A DNA stretch of 64,000 bases from an uncultured Bacteroidaceae bacterium. GTDB taxonomy: Bacteria; Bacteroidota; Bacteroidia; Bacteroidales; Bacteroidaceae. Made by a program: the position numbers and the translations under genes. The stretch lies in assembly GCA_944320955.1 (NCBI GenBank), contig CALUJL010000011.1, forward strand, positions 16,385-80,384. Direction: 5' to 3'. Each line of letters begins with the position of its first letter. Within the stretch, counting starts at the first letter, position 1. Shown here piece by piece: positions 34,773 to 43,162 of this stretch. The notes beneath the pieces are model-generated. The model saw nothing but the letters and a program-made list of their open reading frames with translations. It was not told the DNA's origin and did not search any database.

Positions 34773-37157
34773 ATGTACAAAATACTGCTCATCCTCTCCA
34801 CACTCTTCTCCTCGCCCGTTGCCCCGGCTGCCCCGGCCGATTCGCTGAAAGCCGTAGGGCTGGAGCAAGTTGTCGTTACAGCCACGCCAAAGGAACACAT
34901 GCAACTCGGCCGCCTCCCCCTGGCCTCCACCTCGCTCTCGCCGCAAGACATGGAACGGCAGCATATCAATTCCATCAAAGACCTCACGGCGCTGGCTCCC
35001 TCGCTCTTCATTCCCGACTACGGCGCCCGCAGCACGTCGGCCATCTACATGCGCGGCATCGGATCGCGCATCAACACGCCCTCCGTAGGGCTGTATGTGG
35101 ACAACATACCCTTCCTCGAAAAGTCGGCCTACGACCTGAGCTACTACGACATCGACCGCATCGACATACTGCGCGGCCCGCAGGCCACGCTCTACGGGCG
35201 CAACGCCATGGGCGGCCTCATCAAGATACACACCAAGTCGCCCATGGACTATCAGGGGACGGACCTGAAGATCCGCAACGGCACCTTCTCCGCCCACTCC
35301 GCCGCCCTCACCCACTACCACCGCATCAGCCCCCGCTTTGCTTTTTCCGCAGGCGGATTCTATGAATACTCCGACGGCTATCTCCGCAACGCCCTTCTCG
35401 ACCGCCGCGCCGACGACGGGCAATCGGCCGGGGGACGCATACACCTCATCGGACGCCCCCGCCGCGGCTGGGAAGTGGACTTCAACGCCGACTACCAATA
35501 CAGCGACCAGGCAGGCTACGCCTACGGCGCCTACGACCGGCAGACGGGGCGCGTGGCCGACGTGGCCTACAACGACGACGGATCCTACTACCGCCACCTG
35601 CTCAACACGAGCCTCAACCTGAAATACCAGGACGAACGCTTCCTCCTCTCCTCCGCCACGGGCTACCAATACCTGCGCGACCGCATGTACATGGACCAAG
35701 ACTTCACGCCGGAACCCATCTATACTTTGGAACAGAAGCAGCGCCTCCACTCCCTCTTCGAGGAAGTCACCCTGCGCAGCCGCGGCAGCCGGCGGTGGGA
35801 CTGGCTGCAGGGCCTCTCCGGATTCTACCAGAGCCTCCACACCGACTCGCCCGTCATCTTCCGCGAGGCAGGCGTAAGAAACCTTCTGGAGGACAATATA
35901 AACAGCTACATCCCCGCCATGCTGAACGGGAAACTCGACATCGAGGGCGACGAACTGCCCGTCCTCTCCGGCTTCGACACGCCGCTCTACGGACTGGCTG
36001 CCTACCATCAGTCCACGCTCAACGACCTTTTCCTCCCGGGCCTCTCCCTGACGCTCGGCCTGCGCCTCGACTACGAACATCTCTCGCTCGACTACCGCTC
36101 GGCGGCCCGCATGAAATACGGCTTCCCCATGTCGGCCATGGGGCAAAGCCTCGACCTGGGGAACACCATCGCCCCCGCCCTGGCGGGAAACCTCAGCGAC
36201 GATTACCTCCAACTGCTCCCCAAACTGGCCCTTGCCTACCGCTTCTCGCCGGAAAGGCAAGTCTATCTGTCCGTCTCCAAGGGCTATCGCTCGGGGGGCT
36301 ACAACATCCAGATGTTTTCCGACATCATGAGCCAGGAACTCCAGGCCGGACTGACCGACCAGATACGCACGGACATGAAAGAGGCCATGACCCAGGCCAT
36401 GACGGCGGCCGGAATGCCCCAAGCCGCCATAGACCGCATCGTCAATCAGGCTGCCGGACAAATCCCCGCCTTCAGCCGTCAGGAGGTGGCGCAAGCCGTG
36501 CCCTACAAACCGGAATACTGCTGGAACTACGAAGCAGGGCTCCACTGGAAATCATGGGGCGGACGCCTGCAGACCGACGCCGCGCTCTTCTATACGGACA
36601 TCTACGACCAGCAGATCGCCCGCTTCACGGAGAGCAACCTGGGGCGCATCATGGTCAACGCCGGACGCAGCCGCAGCTACGGTGCGGAACTTTCGCTCCA
36701 GGCGCAGCTCACCCCGCAATGGAGCGCCGCCGCCAGCTACAGCTACACACACGCCACTTTCAAGGAATATGAGACGGGAACCGGCAAAGACAGCCGGGAC
36801 TACAGCGGAAACTACGTGCCCTTCATCCCGCGGCACACGCTGAACCTGACGACCACCTACCGCATTCCCTGCGCCGACTGGACCGTCTTCGACCAAGCCT
36901 ACGTGAGCCTCTCCTACCGCGGGGCGGGACGCATCTATTGGACCGAGGGAAACGAAGTTTCGCAGCCGTTCTACGGCACGCTGGACTACAACTTGGGCGT
37001 AACCATCGGCGCCATGGAGCTGACCTACTGGATACAAAACCTCACGGACGAGGACTATCTGACATTCTGCTTCAACAACTCCAGCCGCTCCGACGCCTAC
37101 TTTGCCCAACAGGGCGCCCCCTTCCGCATGGGGGTCGACCTGCGGTTCCGGTTTTGA
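34773..37157 (+). CDS. TonB-dependent outer-membrane receptor (non-Sus type)
   Basis: 794 aa. A signal peptide (about 1-22) is followed directly by a TonB-box-like EQVVVTATPK and the plug domain (about 45-155: PSLFIPDYGARSTSAIYMRG, YVDNIPFLEKSAYDL, DIDRIDILRGPQATLYGRNA, GGLIKI). A 22-strand barrel ends in the aromatic GVDLRFRF. The carboxypeptidase-regulatory domain typical of SusC is absent and no SusD lies next to it, so it is a classical receptor for a siderophore, heme, cobalamin or similar ligand. Ligand not predictable. Confidence 0.88.
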   Translation: MYKILLILSTLFSSPVAPAAPADSLKAVGLEQVVVTATPKEHMQLGRLPLASTSLSPQDMERQHINSIKDLTALAPSLFIPDYGARSTSAIYMRGIGSRINTPSVGLYVDNIPFLEKSAYDLSYYDIDRIDILRGPQATLYGRNAMGGLIKIHTKSPMDYQGTDLKIRNGTFSAHSAALTHYHRISPRFAFSAGGFYEYSDGYLRNALLDRRADDGQSAGGRIHLIGRPRRGWEVDFNADYQYSDQAGYAYGAYDRQTGRVADVAYNDDGSYYRHLLNTSLNLKYQDERFLLSSATGYQYLRDRMYMDQDFTPEPIYTLEQKQRLHSLFEEVTLRSRGSRRWDWLQGLSGFYQSLHTDSPVIFREAGVRNLLEDNINSYIPAMLNGKLDIEGDELPVLSGFDTPLYGLAAYHQSTLNDLFLPGLSLTLGLRLDYEHLSLDYRSAARMKYGFPMSAMGQSLDLGNTIAPALAGNLSDDYLQLLPKLALAYRFSPERQVYLSVSKGYRSGGYNIQMFSDIMSQELQAGLTDQIRTDMKEAMTQAMTAAGMPQAAIDRIVNQAAGQIPAFSRQEVAQAVPYKPEYCWNYEAGLHWKSWGGRLQTDAALFYTDIYDQQIARFTESNLGRIMVNAGRSRSYGAELSLQAQLTPQWSAAASYSYTHATFKEYETGTGKDSRDYSGNYVPFIPRHTLNLTTTYRIPCADWTVFDQAYVSLSYRGAGRIYWTEGNEVSQPFYGTLDYNLGVTIGAMELTYWIQNLTDEDYLTFCFNNSSRSDAYFAQQGAPFRMGVDLRFRF

Positions 37158-37167
37158 GCCTGCCTTT

Positions 37168-37827
37168 TTAGGATAATCCCCCTATCTCCTCCCACAGGGC
37201 GGCGGGGGAAAGGCGGGCAAAATCGTCGATGAGGAGGTCGGCGCGGCCTTCGAGTTCGGCACGGGACTTAGTGGTGGCCAGGCCGACCACCGTCATTCCC
37301 GCCGCGCGGCCTGCGGCCAGACCGTGAAAAGAGTCTTCGAACACGACGCACTCCCCCGGCCCACGCCCCAGAAGCTGCGCCCCGAGGAGGAAACACTCGG
37401 GGTGGGGCTTGGAATGCGTCACCTTGTCGGCCGTCACCCAAGCGCTGAAATATCCCTCCAGCTCCGGGCGGGCGCGGCGCACGGCCTGCATCTTGCGATC
37501 GTTGGAACTGGTGACGAGCGCCGCCGGGATGTCGCTCTCCTGCAGCCAGGCCAGCATTTCCCGTGCGCCGGGGATATAGTTGTACTCCATGTGCTGCTCG
37601 AAATCGTCCAGCCCGGCAGTGATTTTCTCCAACACCGCAGCCGGATAGTCCGAGAAGTAGCGGCTGAAAATCTGGGTGAGCGTCTGTCCCTTGATCACCT
37701 GGTCGAAGTGGGGAATGTCGGGGCGGTACGTTCTTCCCTGCGCGCCCCAGAACTTACTGTACTGGCTCTCTGTATCGAGCACCACTCCGTCGAGGTCGAA
37801 GAGAGCGGCCGTCTTCATCTTATCCAT
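37168..37827 (-). CDS. HAD-superfamily hydrolase, beta-phosphoglucomutase/phosphatase-like
   Basis: 219 aa. Motif I FDLDGVVLDTES (nucleophile and acid Asp, about 10-21), motif II ALVTSSNDRK, motif III with THSKPHPECFLLGAQ, motif IV CVVFEDSFHGLAAGRAAGM. Cap type C1 helical. Members are sugar-phosphate phosphatases or beta-phosphoglucomutases. A second in-frame ATG lies 9 bp downstream of the chosen start. It is convergent with the TonB receptor gene, only 10 bp apart. Confidence 0.87.
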   Translation of the reverse strand: MDKMKTAALFDLDGVVLDTESQYSKFWGAQGRTYRPDIPHFDQVIKGQTLTQIFSRYFSDYPAAVLEKITAGLDDFEQHMEYNYIPGAREMLAWLQESDIPAALVTSSNDRKMQAVRRARPELEGYFSAWVTADKVTHSKPHPECFLLGAQLLGRGPGECVVFEDSFHGLAAGRAAGMTVVGLATTKSRAELEGRADLLIDDFARLSPAALWEEIGGLS

Positions 37828-38068
37828 CTTGTCTCTGCAACTATTAAGAACTACTGAACCCGGGATCGGGCAACCCTTGCACCTCGCAAGACCCTTCCCG
37901 GCAGAAATCCGGCGCGAAAGTCCGAAGATTCTGCGAAATTGGGGCTATGCAATAAGTTTCGTTAGCGTAATATAGAATATTTTCAGCCTTCAGCCCGTTC
38001 CCGCCCGCCGCTGTGTTAAAGCCGCGATACAGGCCGGCGGCAGATGCGGAGTTTTGCAGTTTATGTCG
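37828..38068. other. Gene-free stretch between divergent HAD and queuosine genes
   Basis: About 240 bases without a convincing reading frame. It holds a GC-rich imperfect hairpin (CCCGCCGCTGT at about 38006 against ACAGGCCGGCGG at about 38031) and an AT-rich patch near 37955-37985. I see no preQ1 riboswitch, though the downstream genes handle queuosine precursors. Confidence 0.4.
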
Positions 38069-38076
38069 TACCTTTG
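38069..38076 (+). promoter_or_regulatory. -7 box of the yhhQ-queC operon
   Basis: TACCTTTG, giving a leader of about 80 nt before the ATG at 38161. Confidence 0.6.
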
Positions 38077-38160
38077 CGGCCGAATTCGACACATGACATG
38101 CCATGCCGCGCCCCGTGTGCGGCCGTGTATTCCAGAACACCACGTATAAAAACAGGAACG

Positions 38161-38853
38161 ATGAAGCAACAAGCGACTCTCGTATCGGTGCCTTTCATGG
38201 TCTTGGGCACCGTCTTTTGCGTCTGCCTCGTGGCAGCCAATCTCTTAGAGACCAAGGTAATCCAACTTTTCGGCCCCTTTTCTGCCACAGCGGGGCTGCT
38301 CGTTTTCCCCATCTCCTACATCCTCAACGACTGCATTGCCGAAGTCTGGGGCTTCCGCAAGGCACGGCTCATCATCTGGCTGGGCTTCGGGATGAACTTC
38401 ATGGTCGTCCTCCTGAGCCAACTGGCCGTGGCCCTGCCGGCCGCACCCTTCTGGGAGGGAGAAGAGGGCTTCAACTTCGTCTTCGGACTGGCTCCGCGCA
38501 TCGCCGCCGCCAGCCTGACGGCTTTCCTCGCCGGCTCATTCGTCAACGCCTACATCATGAGCCGCATGAAAGTGGCCTCCCGCGGTCGCCACTTCTCGCT
38601 GCGCGCCATCCTCTCCACCGTAGCCGGCGAGGGGGCGGACTCGCTGATTTTCTTCCCCCTGGCCTTCGGCGGGCTCATCTCGCCCGCGGAACTGCTGAAG
38701 CTGATCGGCGTACAGGTCGTGCTCAAGACGCTCTACGAAGTGGTAGCCCTGCCCCTCACCGTACGCCTCGTGCGCTACATAAAGAAAAAAGAGGGAAGCG
38801 ATGTCTACGATGAACACATCTCCTACAACATCCTGCGCATCAAGGAAATCTAA
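38161..38853 (+). CDS. yhhQ: Queuosine-precursor transporter (YhhQ/VUT family)
   Basis: 230 aa from the ATG at 38161, with about six membrane helices. VUT-family blocks: [19 protein letters not shown] (about 21-39), [20 protein letters not shown] with the conserved Asn-Asp and Glu-x-W/Y-G, and the C-terminal [15 protein letters not shown]. These proteins import preQ0/preQ1 or related 7-deazaguanine bases. The queC gene starts 17 bp downstream, so salvage and synthesis of the queuosine base are in one operon. Confidence 0.9.
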   Translation: MKQQATLVSVPFMVLGTVFCVCLVAANLLETKVIQLFGPFSATAGLLVFPISYILNDCIAEVWGFRKARLIIWLGFGMNFMVVLLSQLAVALPAAPFWEGEEGFNFVFGLAPRIAAASLTAFLAGSFVNAYIMSRMKVASRGRHFSLRAILSTVAGEGADSLIFFPLAFGGLISPAELLKLIGVQVVLKTLYEVVALPLTVRLVRYIKKKEGSDVYDEHISYNILRIKEI

Positions 38854-38869
38854 ACTCATACAGCACACT

Positions 38870-39526
38870 ATGAATCATGACCATGCGCTCGTCGTCTTCA
38901 GCGGCGGGCAAGACTCCACCACGTGCCTCTACTGGGCCAAAAAACACTTCGCGCACGTCCACGCCCTCTGCTTCCGCTACGGACAGAAGCACGAGCGGGA
39001 AGTAGACCTGGCGCGGGCCATAGCCGCACGGGCGGAAGTGGACTTCCGCGAGATGAGCGTGCCCCTCATCGGGCAGCTGGGACACAACGCCCTGACCGAC
39101 CCCGCCCTCACGATGGACGAGGCCAAGCCCGCCGACTCCTACCCCAACACCTTCGTCCCCGGGCGCAACCTCTTCTTCCTGAGCATTGCGGCCGTCCACG
39201 CCCGCGAGCTGGGCTGCCACCACCTCGTCACCGGCGTCTCCCAGACGGACTACAGCGGCTATCCCGACTGCCGCGACGCGTTTGTCAAATCCCTGAACGT
39301 GACCCTCAACCTCGCCATGGACGAGCAATTCGTCATCCATACGCCGCTCATGTGGCTCGACAAGGCACAAACCTGGGCCCTGGCCGACGAACTCGGCATC
39401 CTGGAGCTGGTGCGCCGCGAGACACTCACGTGCTACAACGGCATCCCCGGCGACGGATGCGGCCACTGCCCGGCCTGCCGGCTGCGCAGCGAAGGGCTGA
39501 AGAAATACCTGGCCTCGAAGAAATAA
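38870..39526 (+). CDS. queC: 7-cyano-7-deazaguanine synthase QueC
   Basis: 218 aa from the ATG at 38870 ([20 protein letters not shown]). The PP-loop SGGQDSTT is at about 11-18. The zinc-site cysteines are in [21 protein letters not shown] near the C-terminus, and [20 protein letters not shown] is also diagnostic. It converts 7-carboxy-7-deazaguanine, ammonia and ATP to preQ0 in queuosine biosynthesis. queD, queE and queF are not in the window. Confidence 0.94.
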   Translation: MNHDHALVVFSGGQDSTTCLYWAKKHFAHVHALCFRYGQKHEREVDLARAIAARAEVDFREMSVPLIGQLGHNALTDPALTMDEAKPADSYPNTFVPGRNLFFLSIAAVHARELGCHHLVTGVSQTDYSGYPDCRDAFVKSLNVTLNLAMDEQFVIHTPLMWLDKAQTWALADELGILELVRRETLTCYNGIPGDGCGHCPACRLRSEGLKKYLASKK

Positions 39527-39551
39527 CCTCCGGGGCTGCACCCGTCCGAAA

Positions 39552-39586
39552 GAAGCGGAGGCCGGCAGTGAGCAGGCCTCCGCTTC
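39552..39586. terminator. Bidirectional terminator between queC and the BSH-family gene
   Basis: GAAGCGGAGGCC (39552-39563) pairs with GGCCTCCGCTTC (39575-39586), followed by CTTTCTTTT, between convergent genes. Confidence 0.8.
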
Positions 39587-39612
39587 CTTTCTTTTCCGCC
39601 TGCAGGGCAGAA

Positions 39613-40704
39613 TCAGTCTATCGCCACCGCCTCGACCGGCTGGCGCTTCACCCCGTCGAGCGGGAGGGCGCGATACGCGACACGGCCGAAGTCGATCTGC
39701 TTGAGGTCGATGCTGCGGATGGTGCTGTTATACATCGTACGGTAGTAAACGACGCGGTTCTTCAAGTCCGTGGCCGAGGTCCACTGCGTGGCGCTCGGTA
39801 TGTCGGCCGGGATTTGCCCTGCGGGAAACTCCACACCGACGGGAATGTCGAAATTATTCAGTATCTGGAAACACTGCAAGGCCGTCTCCTCTCCCGTAGC
39901 CTGCTGCGGCGCGGTGGCCTGATAGAAGGCGGCCCGCACGAAACGCGAGGGGGGCGTCACGTCGCCCGGCAGCCCCAGCATCCCGCTGCCCGCCCCGAAG
40001 GGAGCAAGGCGCTGCGTGCCGCCCAAAGAGCGGGCTTCGGCCGAACCGGGGCGGAGATTGACGTAATTATTCAGATTGGTAATCTGCCACTCGAAGCCGG
40101 GGGAATTGGTGAGGACACCGAGCGGATTGTCGAAAAAGCGAAGCTCGCCGCCTACAATCTCCAGCACCATCTGCCGGCCGCTGCTGTCGGCCATGCGCCA
40201 ATGCACGGTGGAAGAGCGCGGGTCGATGCCTACGACACGAATGCCCTGCAGCGCACTCTTCACGTCCTCCAGCGTGGCACACGAACCCAGCAGATAGGAA
40301 ACCAGCTGGAAATCGGAAACCGTGGATTTCCGGAGCGTGGAGTCGTAAGCCGCATACCCCCCGTAGCCGGGAAAGTAGAAAAGCCCGGCCGAAAGCCCCG
40401 CCTCGTTCAGCCCTTCCACGACGAACTCCTTCAATTCCACAGCCAGGCCCACATACCCGTACTTGGCCTCGAAGTCCATTCCGCCCACCGCTCCGCCCGG
40501 AAGGAGCGAAGCCTGCCGGTAGCCGCGCGGCACGACGACATAGCGGCTGTTCAGCTCGCTGCCGCCCCACTCTATGGTGCGCGCCAGGACGCAGGCGCTG
40601 TCGCGGGACGTGAGGGTGATACCCGTACAGGCCACGGCCGCATCCGGCCGCAGCGCTGCCAAGGCGGCCACAGCCACCAAGGCTACAAGAAAATTCTTCT
40701 TCAT
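39613..40704 (-). CDS. Choloylglycine-hydrolase family protein (bile salt hydrolase-like)
   Basis: 363 aa from the ATG at 40704. The signal peptide MKKNFLVALVAVAALAALRP ends at AVA, directly before CTGITL. Signal-peptidase cleavage thus exposes the N-terminal nucleophile Cys of an Ntn hydrolase, as in Bacteroides bile salt hydrolases. Further family positions: ARTIEWGG, GMDFEAKYGYVGLAVEL, GLNEAGLSAGLFYFPG, LTNSPGFEWQITNLNNYV (Asn of the oxyanion site). It would deconjugate bile acids or a related amide, such as penicillin V or N-acyl amino acids, in the periplasm. A 22-bp repeat array lies immediately upstream of its -7 box. Confidence 0.88.
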   Translation of the reverse strand: MKKNFLVALVAVAALAALRPDAAVACTGITLTSRDSACVLARTIEWGGSELNSRYVVVPRGYRQASLLPGGAVGGMDFEAKYGYVGLAVELKEFVVEGLNEAGLSAGLFYFPGYGGYAAYDSTLRKSTVSDFQLVSYLLGSCATLEDVKSALQGIRVVGIDPRSSTVHWRMADSSGRQMVLEIVGGELRFFDNPLGVLTNSPGFEWQITNLNNYVNLRPGSAEARSLGGTQRLAPFGAGSGMLGLPGDVTPPSRFVRAAFYQATAPQQATGEETALQCFQILNNFDIPVGVEFPAGQIPADIPSATQWTSATDLKNRVVYYRTMYNSTIRSIDLKQIDFGRVAYRALPLDGVKRQPVEAVAID

Positions 40705-40726
40705 GATTTTCAGATTTGATGCGGGG

Positions 40727-40734
40727 CAAAGATA
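40727..40734 (-). promoter_or_regulatory. -7 box of the BSH-family gene
   Basis: Reads TATCTTTG on the minus strand. The 22-bp array at 40740-40783 occupies the position of the -33 element and further upstream. Confidence 0.65.
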
Positions 40735-40739
40735 AAAAA

Positions 40740-40783
40740 GTGCTGCCACTTTTTGCAAAAAGCGCAGCACTTTTTTCTTTTTC
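40740..40783. repeat. 22-bp-period tandem array D (2 units) at a promoter
   Basis: Units at 40740 and 40762 begin GTGCTGCCAC and GCGCAGCAC, each followed by a T-run. The array lies between the DUF4465 stop (40802) and the -7 box of the BSH-family gene, so it may serve as terminator of one gene and upstream promoter DNA of the other. Confidence 0.65.
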
Positions 40784-40801
40784 CCTTGCGGGGAAGTTTC
40801 C

Positions 40802-41833
40802 TTACTCCACGCAGATCTTGAGACTTCCCTGCGCCGTGCGCACCACGTAGTAGCCGGGGGCGAGGGAAAGCGTGCGGCTGTAGTCGTCGGAATCGGGGCG
40901 CAACGTCTCCACCGCCAGGCCGGAGAGCGAATAGACCGCCACCGATTCGCCTGCCATGCCACGCAGGCGAAGCATGCCGCCGCTGTAGGAAATGCGTCCG
41001 CCGGGCTGCGCGTCGCCGAAGACCTCCTCCACGCCGACCGCCCCGGGCAGGCCTACGACCAGATGGTCCATGCAGAAATACGTGGGAGTGTTGATGCCCC
41101 AGTCGCCAGTGTCCGAGGATTCCAGCTCGAAGGCCAGGCTGTCCACCACTCCGAGCGGCGTCAGGTCGACCCGAGTCCAGTCCTTCACCACATAGTCCTC
41201 AGCCGGATTGTCCGAACGGTAGTCCGCCAGATAGAACACCACAGGCTCGGCCGTCGGCTCGCCCTGCAGGTAGCCGCGGATGACGAGGCGGAACCAGTCG
41301 GGGTCCGTACCGTCGGCGCCGCCGAACTTCTTGGCCACCGCATCGCCTTGCAGCATGGAGAGGGCGGCATACGTGGCGTTCGTGAAATAAGCCTCCCGCG
41401 GAGCGAAAGAAGCGTGCTGCCCCTGCGTGACGGAAGCGGGAGTAAACGAGCTGGAGTTCGCAAGGAGATAGGTGTCGTCGCCGTAGCCCGAACCGGCAAA
41501 GGCGCTCATGTTCATATAGCCCGGAGTCTCGACGTCGGTGCAGTTGGAGTAGGTGAAACCGCCGCCGAAGTAAGGGAGAAAATCCGACCAGTAATGGGAA
41601 TAGGCCATCGGGCCTACCTCGAAAGAGGCCTTATAATAATATCCGTCCACGGAAGAAGCATCGGACGAGACAAAAAACGTATCGGGTTCGCCCAAAAGTT
41701 CCCCGTAATCATACGTCTCGTCGTGCCAGTTGTCCGAGTCCGGCAGGATGCCGGCCCGGAGCGGAGAGAAAGAACAGAAAAAAGCCGCGCATGCCGCAGC
41801 AAAAAGCGGCTTCGCCAAGTACAGTTTCTTCAT
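40802..41833 (-). CDS. DUF4465 exported protein with a sorting-domain-like C-terminus
   Basis: 343 aa. Signal peptide about 1-27 (MKKLYLAKPLFAAACAAFFC). The DUF4465 beta-sandwich covers about 40-260: YWSDFLPYFGGGFTYSNCTD, YLLANSS, YFTNATYAALSMLQGD, WGINTPTYFCMDHLVVG. The last 75 residues (SYSGGMLRLRGMAGESVAVY, then APGYYVVRTAQGSLKI) look like a type IX-secretion or por-type C-terminal domain, although such domains are also found in periplasmic Bacteroidales proteins. Some DUF4465 proteins sit in cobalamin-uptake loci; I see no cobalamin riboswitch or BtuB here, so that link is weak. Confidence 0.8.
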   Translation of the reverse strand: MKKLYLAKPLFAAACAAFFCSFSPLRAGILPDSDNWHDETYDYGELLGEPDTFFVSSDASSVDGYYYKASFEVGPMAYSHYWSDFLPYFGGGFTYSNCTDVETPGYMNMSAFAGSGYGDDTYLLANSSSFTPASVTQGQHASFAPREAYFTNATYAALSMLQGDAVAKKFGGADGTDPDWFRLVIRGYLQGEPTAEPVVFYLADYRSDNPAEDYVVKDWTRVDLTPLGVVDSLAFELESSDTGDWGINTPTYFCMDHLVVGLPGAVGVEEVFGDAQPGGRISYSGGMLRLRGMAGESVAVYSLSGLAVETLRPDSDDYSRTLSLAPGYYVVRTAQGSLKICVE

Positions 41834-41866
41834 TCAGTTTGTTTTTAAAAGATTAGTAAAGCCCGG

Positions 41867-41874
41867 CAAAGATA
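41867..41874 (-). promoter_or_regulatory. -7 box of the DUF4465 gene
   Basis: Reads TATCTTTG on the minus strand, 33 bp upstream of the ATG at 41833. Confidence 0.65.
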
Positions 41875-42053
41875 GGGAGTTTTTCCGGGAAGCGGCGGAG
41901 GAATGCGCAAAGAATGTTTTATTTTTCAATTTATCAGCAAGACAAAAAAGATTTAAGTGCTGGTTTTGAACACTTTTCTGCTCCTTTCGATCTTTCCGGT
42001 TAAGTTAATTAGCAGTATCTTCACCTCATCAAATTCAAGAAAGGAACAAGACT

Positions 42054-42260
42054 ATGAAAATAGACATGAAAGCGATTGTTGAGAACAGCAAGGCCATCTA
42101 CGCCATCATCCTCAAGAAGAAGCAAGTCCCCTTTGCCGAACTGGAAAGGCAGACGGCCCTCGAAGACACCAGCCTGTGCCTCTCCATCAGTTGGCTCATA
42201 CGCAACCAAAAGATACGGCAGACGCGCAAGGAAGGCGCCGTCTACTATTGCCTGGCCTGA
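42054..42260 (+). CDS. Small winged-helix protein (DUF2582-like)
   Basis: 68 aa. A single winged helix: IVENSKAIYAIILKKKQ as helix 1, FAELERQTALEDTSLCLSIS as the HTH, RQTRKEGAVYYCLA as the wing. Proteins of this size and pattern are annotated as winged helix-turn-helix (DUF2582) in Bacteroidales and are presumed DNA-binding; some are highly expressed and nucleoid-associated-like. It is monocistronic and convergent with the PHP gene. An imperfect -7 box (TATCTTCA) lies near 42013. Confidence 0.75.
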   Translation: MKIDMKAIVENSKAIYAIILKKKQVPFAELERQTALEDTSLCLSISWLIRNQKIRQTRKEGAVYYCLA

Positions 42261-42292
42261 GGCAGCGGCCTACCGCCCCGCGGGCTGCGCCG

Positions 42293-43138
42293 CTACAGCC
42301 CGATGGGCACGTCCTGCCAGCGGCCCCCGTGCAGTTCGCGCACGCTGCGGTAGCCCGCGGCATACAACTGCTCCAATGCCTCCCGGCGGGAGGCATTGAT
42401 GCGTTCGGGATAGTGTGCGTCGGAATTCACCACCACGGGTATCCCCCGCCGCTTCAGCTCGGGGAACCAGGCCGAAGCGGGGAAGAAATGGGCGTCTTCC
42501 TCGTACTTCTTGGTGTTTACCTCCAGCATGACCGACCCGTCGGCAGCCACTTCGTCCAGGAAGTCCTCCCGCAAGCGTCGGTACCACGGCTCCCCGGTGA
42601 TGCCCGGGCGGCAGTATTCGACACGGGAGTCGAGCTTGTCGCAATGGCCCAGCACATCGAAACCTCCCAGGCGGAGCATCCGCCGCTGCGTGGCGTAGTA
42701 GGCCCGGGCCACGGCCTCCAGGTCATTGGCAAAACAGTCCCGCATCCGCTCGCTGAAGGTCTTCATCCCGCAGTCTATCTCTACCGGGTTTCCCGCCCCG
42801 TCGGGCAGGATGTGGAGCGAGGCGATGCGGTAGTCGAGCGGAAGCGCGCGGAAGAAAGGGACAGAAGGGTTCCACCCCTCGTCCAGATAGTCTATCTCCA
42901 GTCCCACGTAGAGCTCGATTTTTCCCTCATACTTCTGCTTCAACCGCCGGGACTCGGCCAGATAGGCCGGCACGTCGCGGCGCTCCATCGTCCAACGCGT
43001 AGAATAAGGCAGCGGCGCATGCGACGATATGCCGTAGGCCGTGAAGCCCTCGCGGATGGCGGCGCACACGAAATCCTCCATCGGGGCATGGCCGTCGCAG
43101 AAGGAGCAGTGGCTGTGGTAATTCGTCCGGTTCTCCAT
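42293..43138 (-). CDS. PHP-domain histidinol-phosphatase family hydrolase
   Basis: 281 aa. The PHP metal motif NYHSHCSFCDGHAP (about 7-20) opens the protein. YGISSHAPLPYSTRW (about 37-51), GLEIDYLDEG, the LGHCDKLDSR block and VVNSDAHYPERI provide the remaining His/Asp ligands. This matches HisK-type histidinol-phosphate phosphatases. No other his genes are in the window, so another phosphoester substrate is possible. It is 24 bp downstream of the ABC-F gene on the same strand. Confidence 0.87.
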   Translation of the reverse strand: MENRTNYHSHCSFCDGHAPMEDFVCAAIREGFTAYGISSHAPLPYSTRWTMERRDVPAYLAESRRLKQKYEGKIELYVGLEIDYLDEGWNPSVPFFRALPLDYRIASLHILPDGAGNPVEIDCGMKTFSERMRDCFANDLEAVARAYYATQRRMLRLGGFDVLGHCDKLDSRVEYCRPGITGEPWYRRLREDFLDEVAADGSVMLEVNTKKYEEDAHFFPASAWFPELKRRGIPVVVNSDAHYPERINASRREALEQLYAAGYRSVRELHGGRWQDVPIGL

Positions 43139-43162
43139 TTCTTCATCTCCTCTTCCTCTTAG

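Noticed and set aside
37828..38160. preQ1 riboswitch before yhhQ-queC
   Set aside because: No CUA-rich preQ1-I core or H-type pseudoknot sequence is visible; only a GC-rich hairpin is seen.
41750..41805. Possible eighth 22-bp array in the signal-peptide codons of the DUF4465 gene
   Set aside because: Two T-runs are 22 bp apart on the minus strand, but the rest of the unit does not match and Phe/Ala codons of a signal peptide can give this by chance.
41834..42053. Cobalamin riboswitch upstream of the DUF4465 gene
   Set aside because: The B12 box and the expected length of structured leader are absent; the -7 box is only 33 bp from the start codon.
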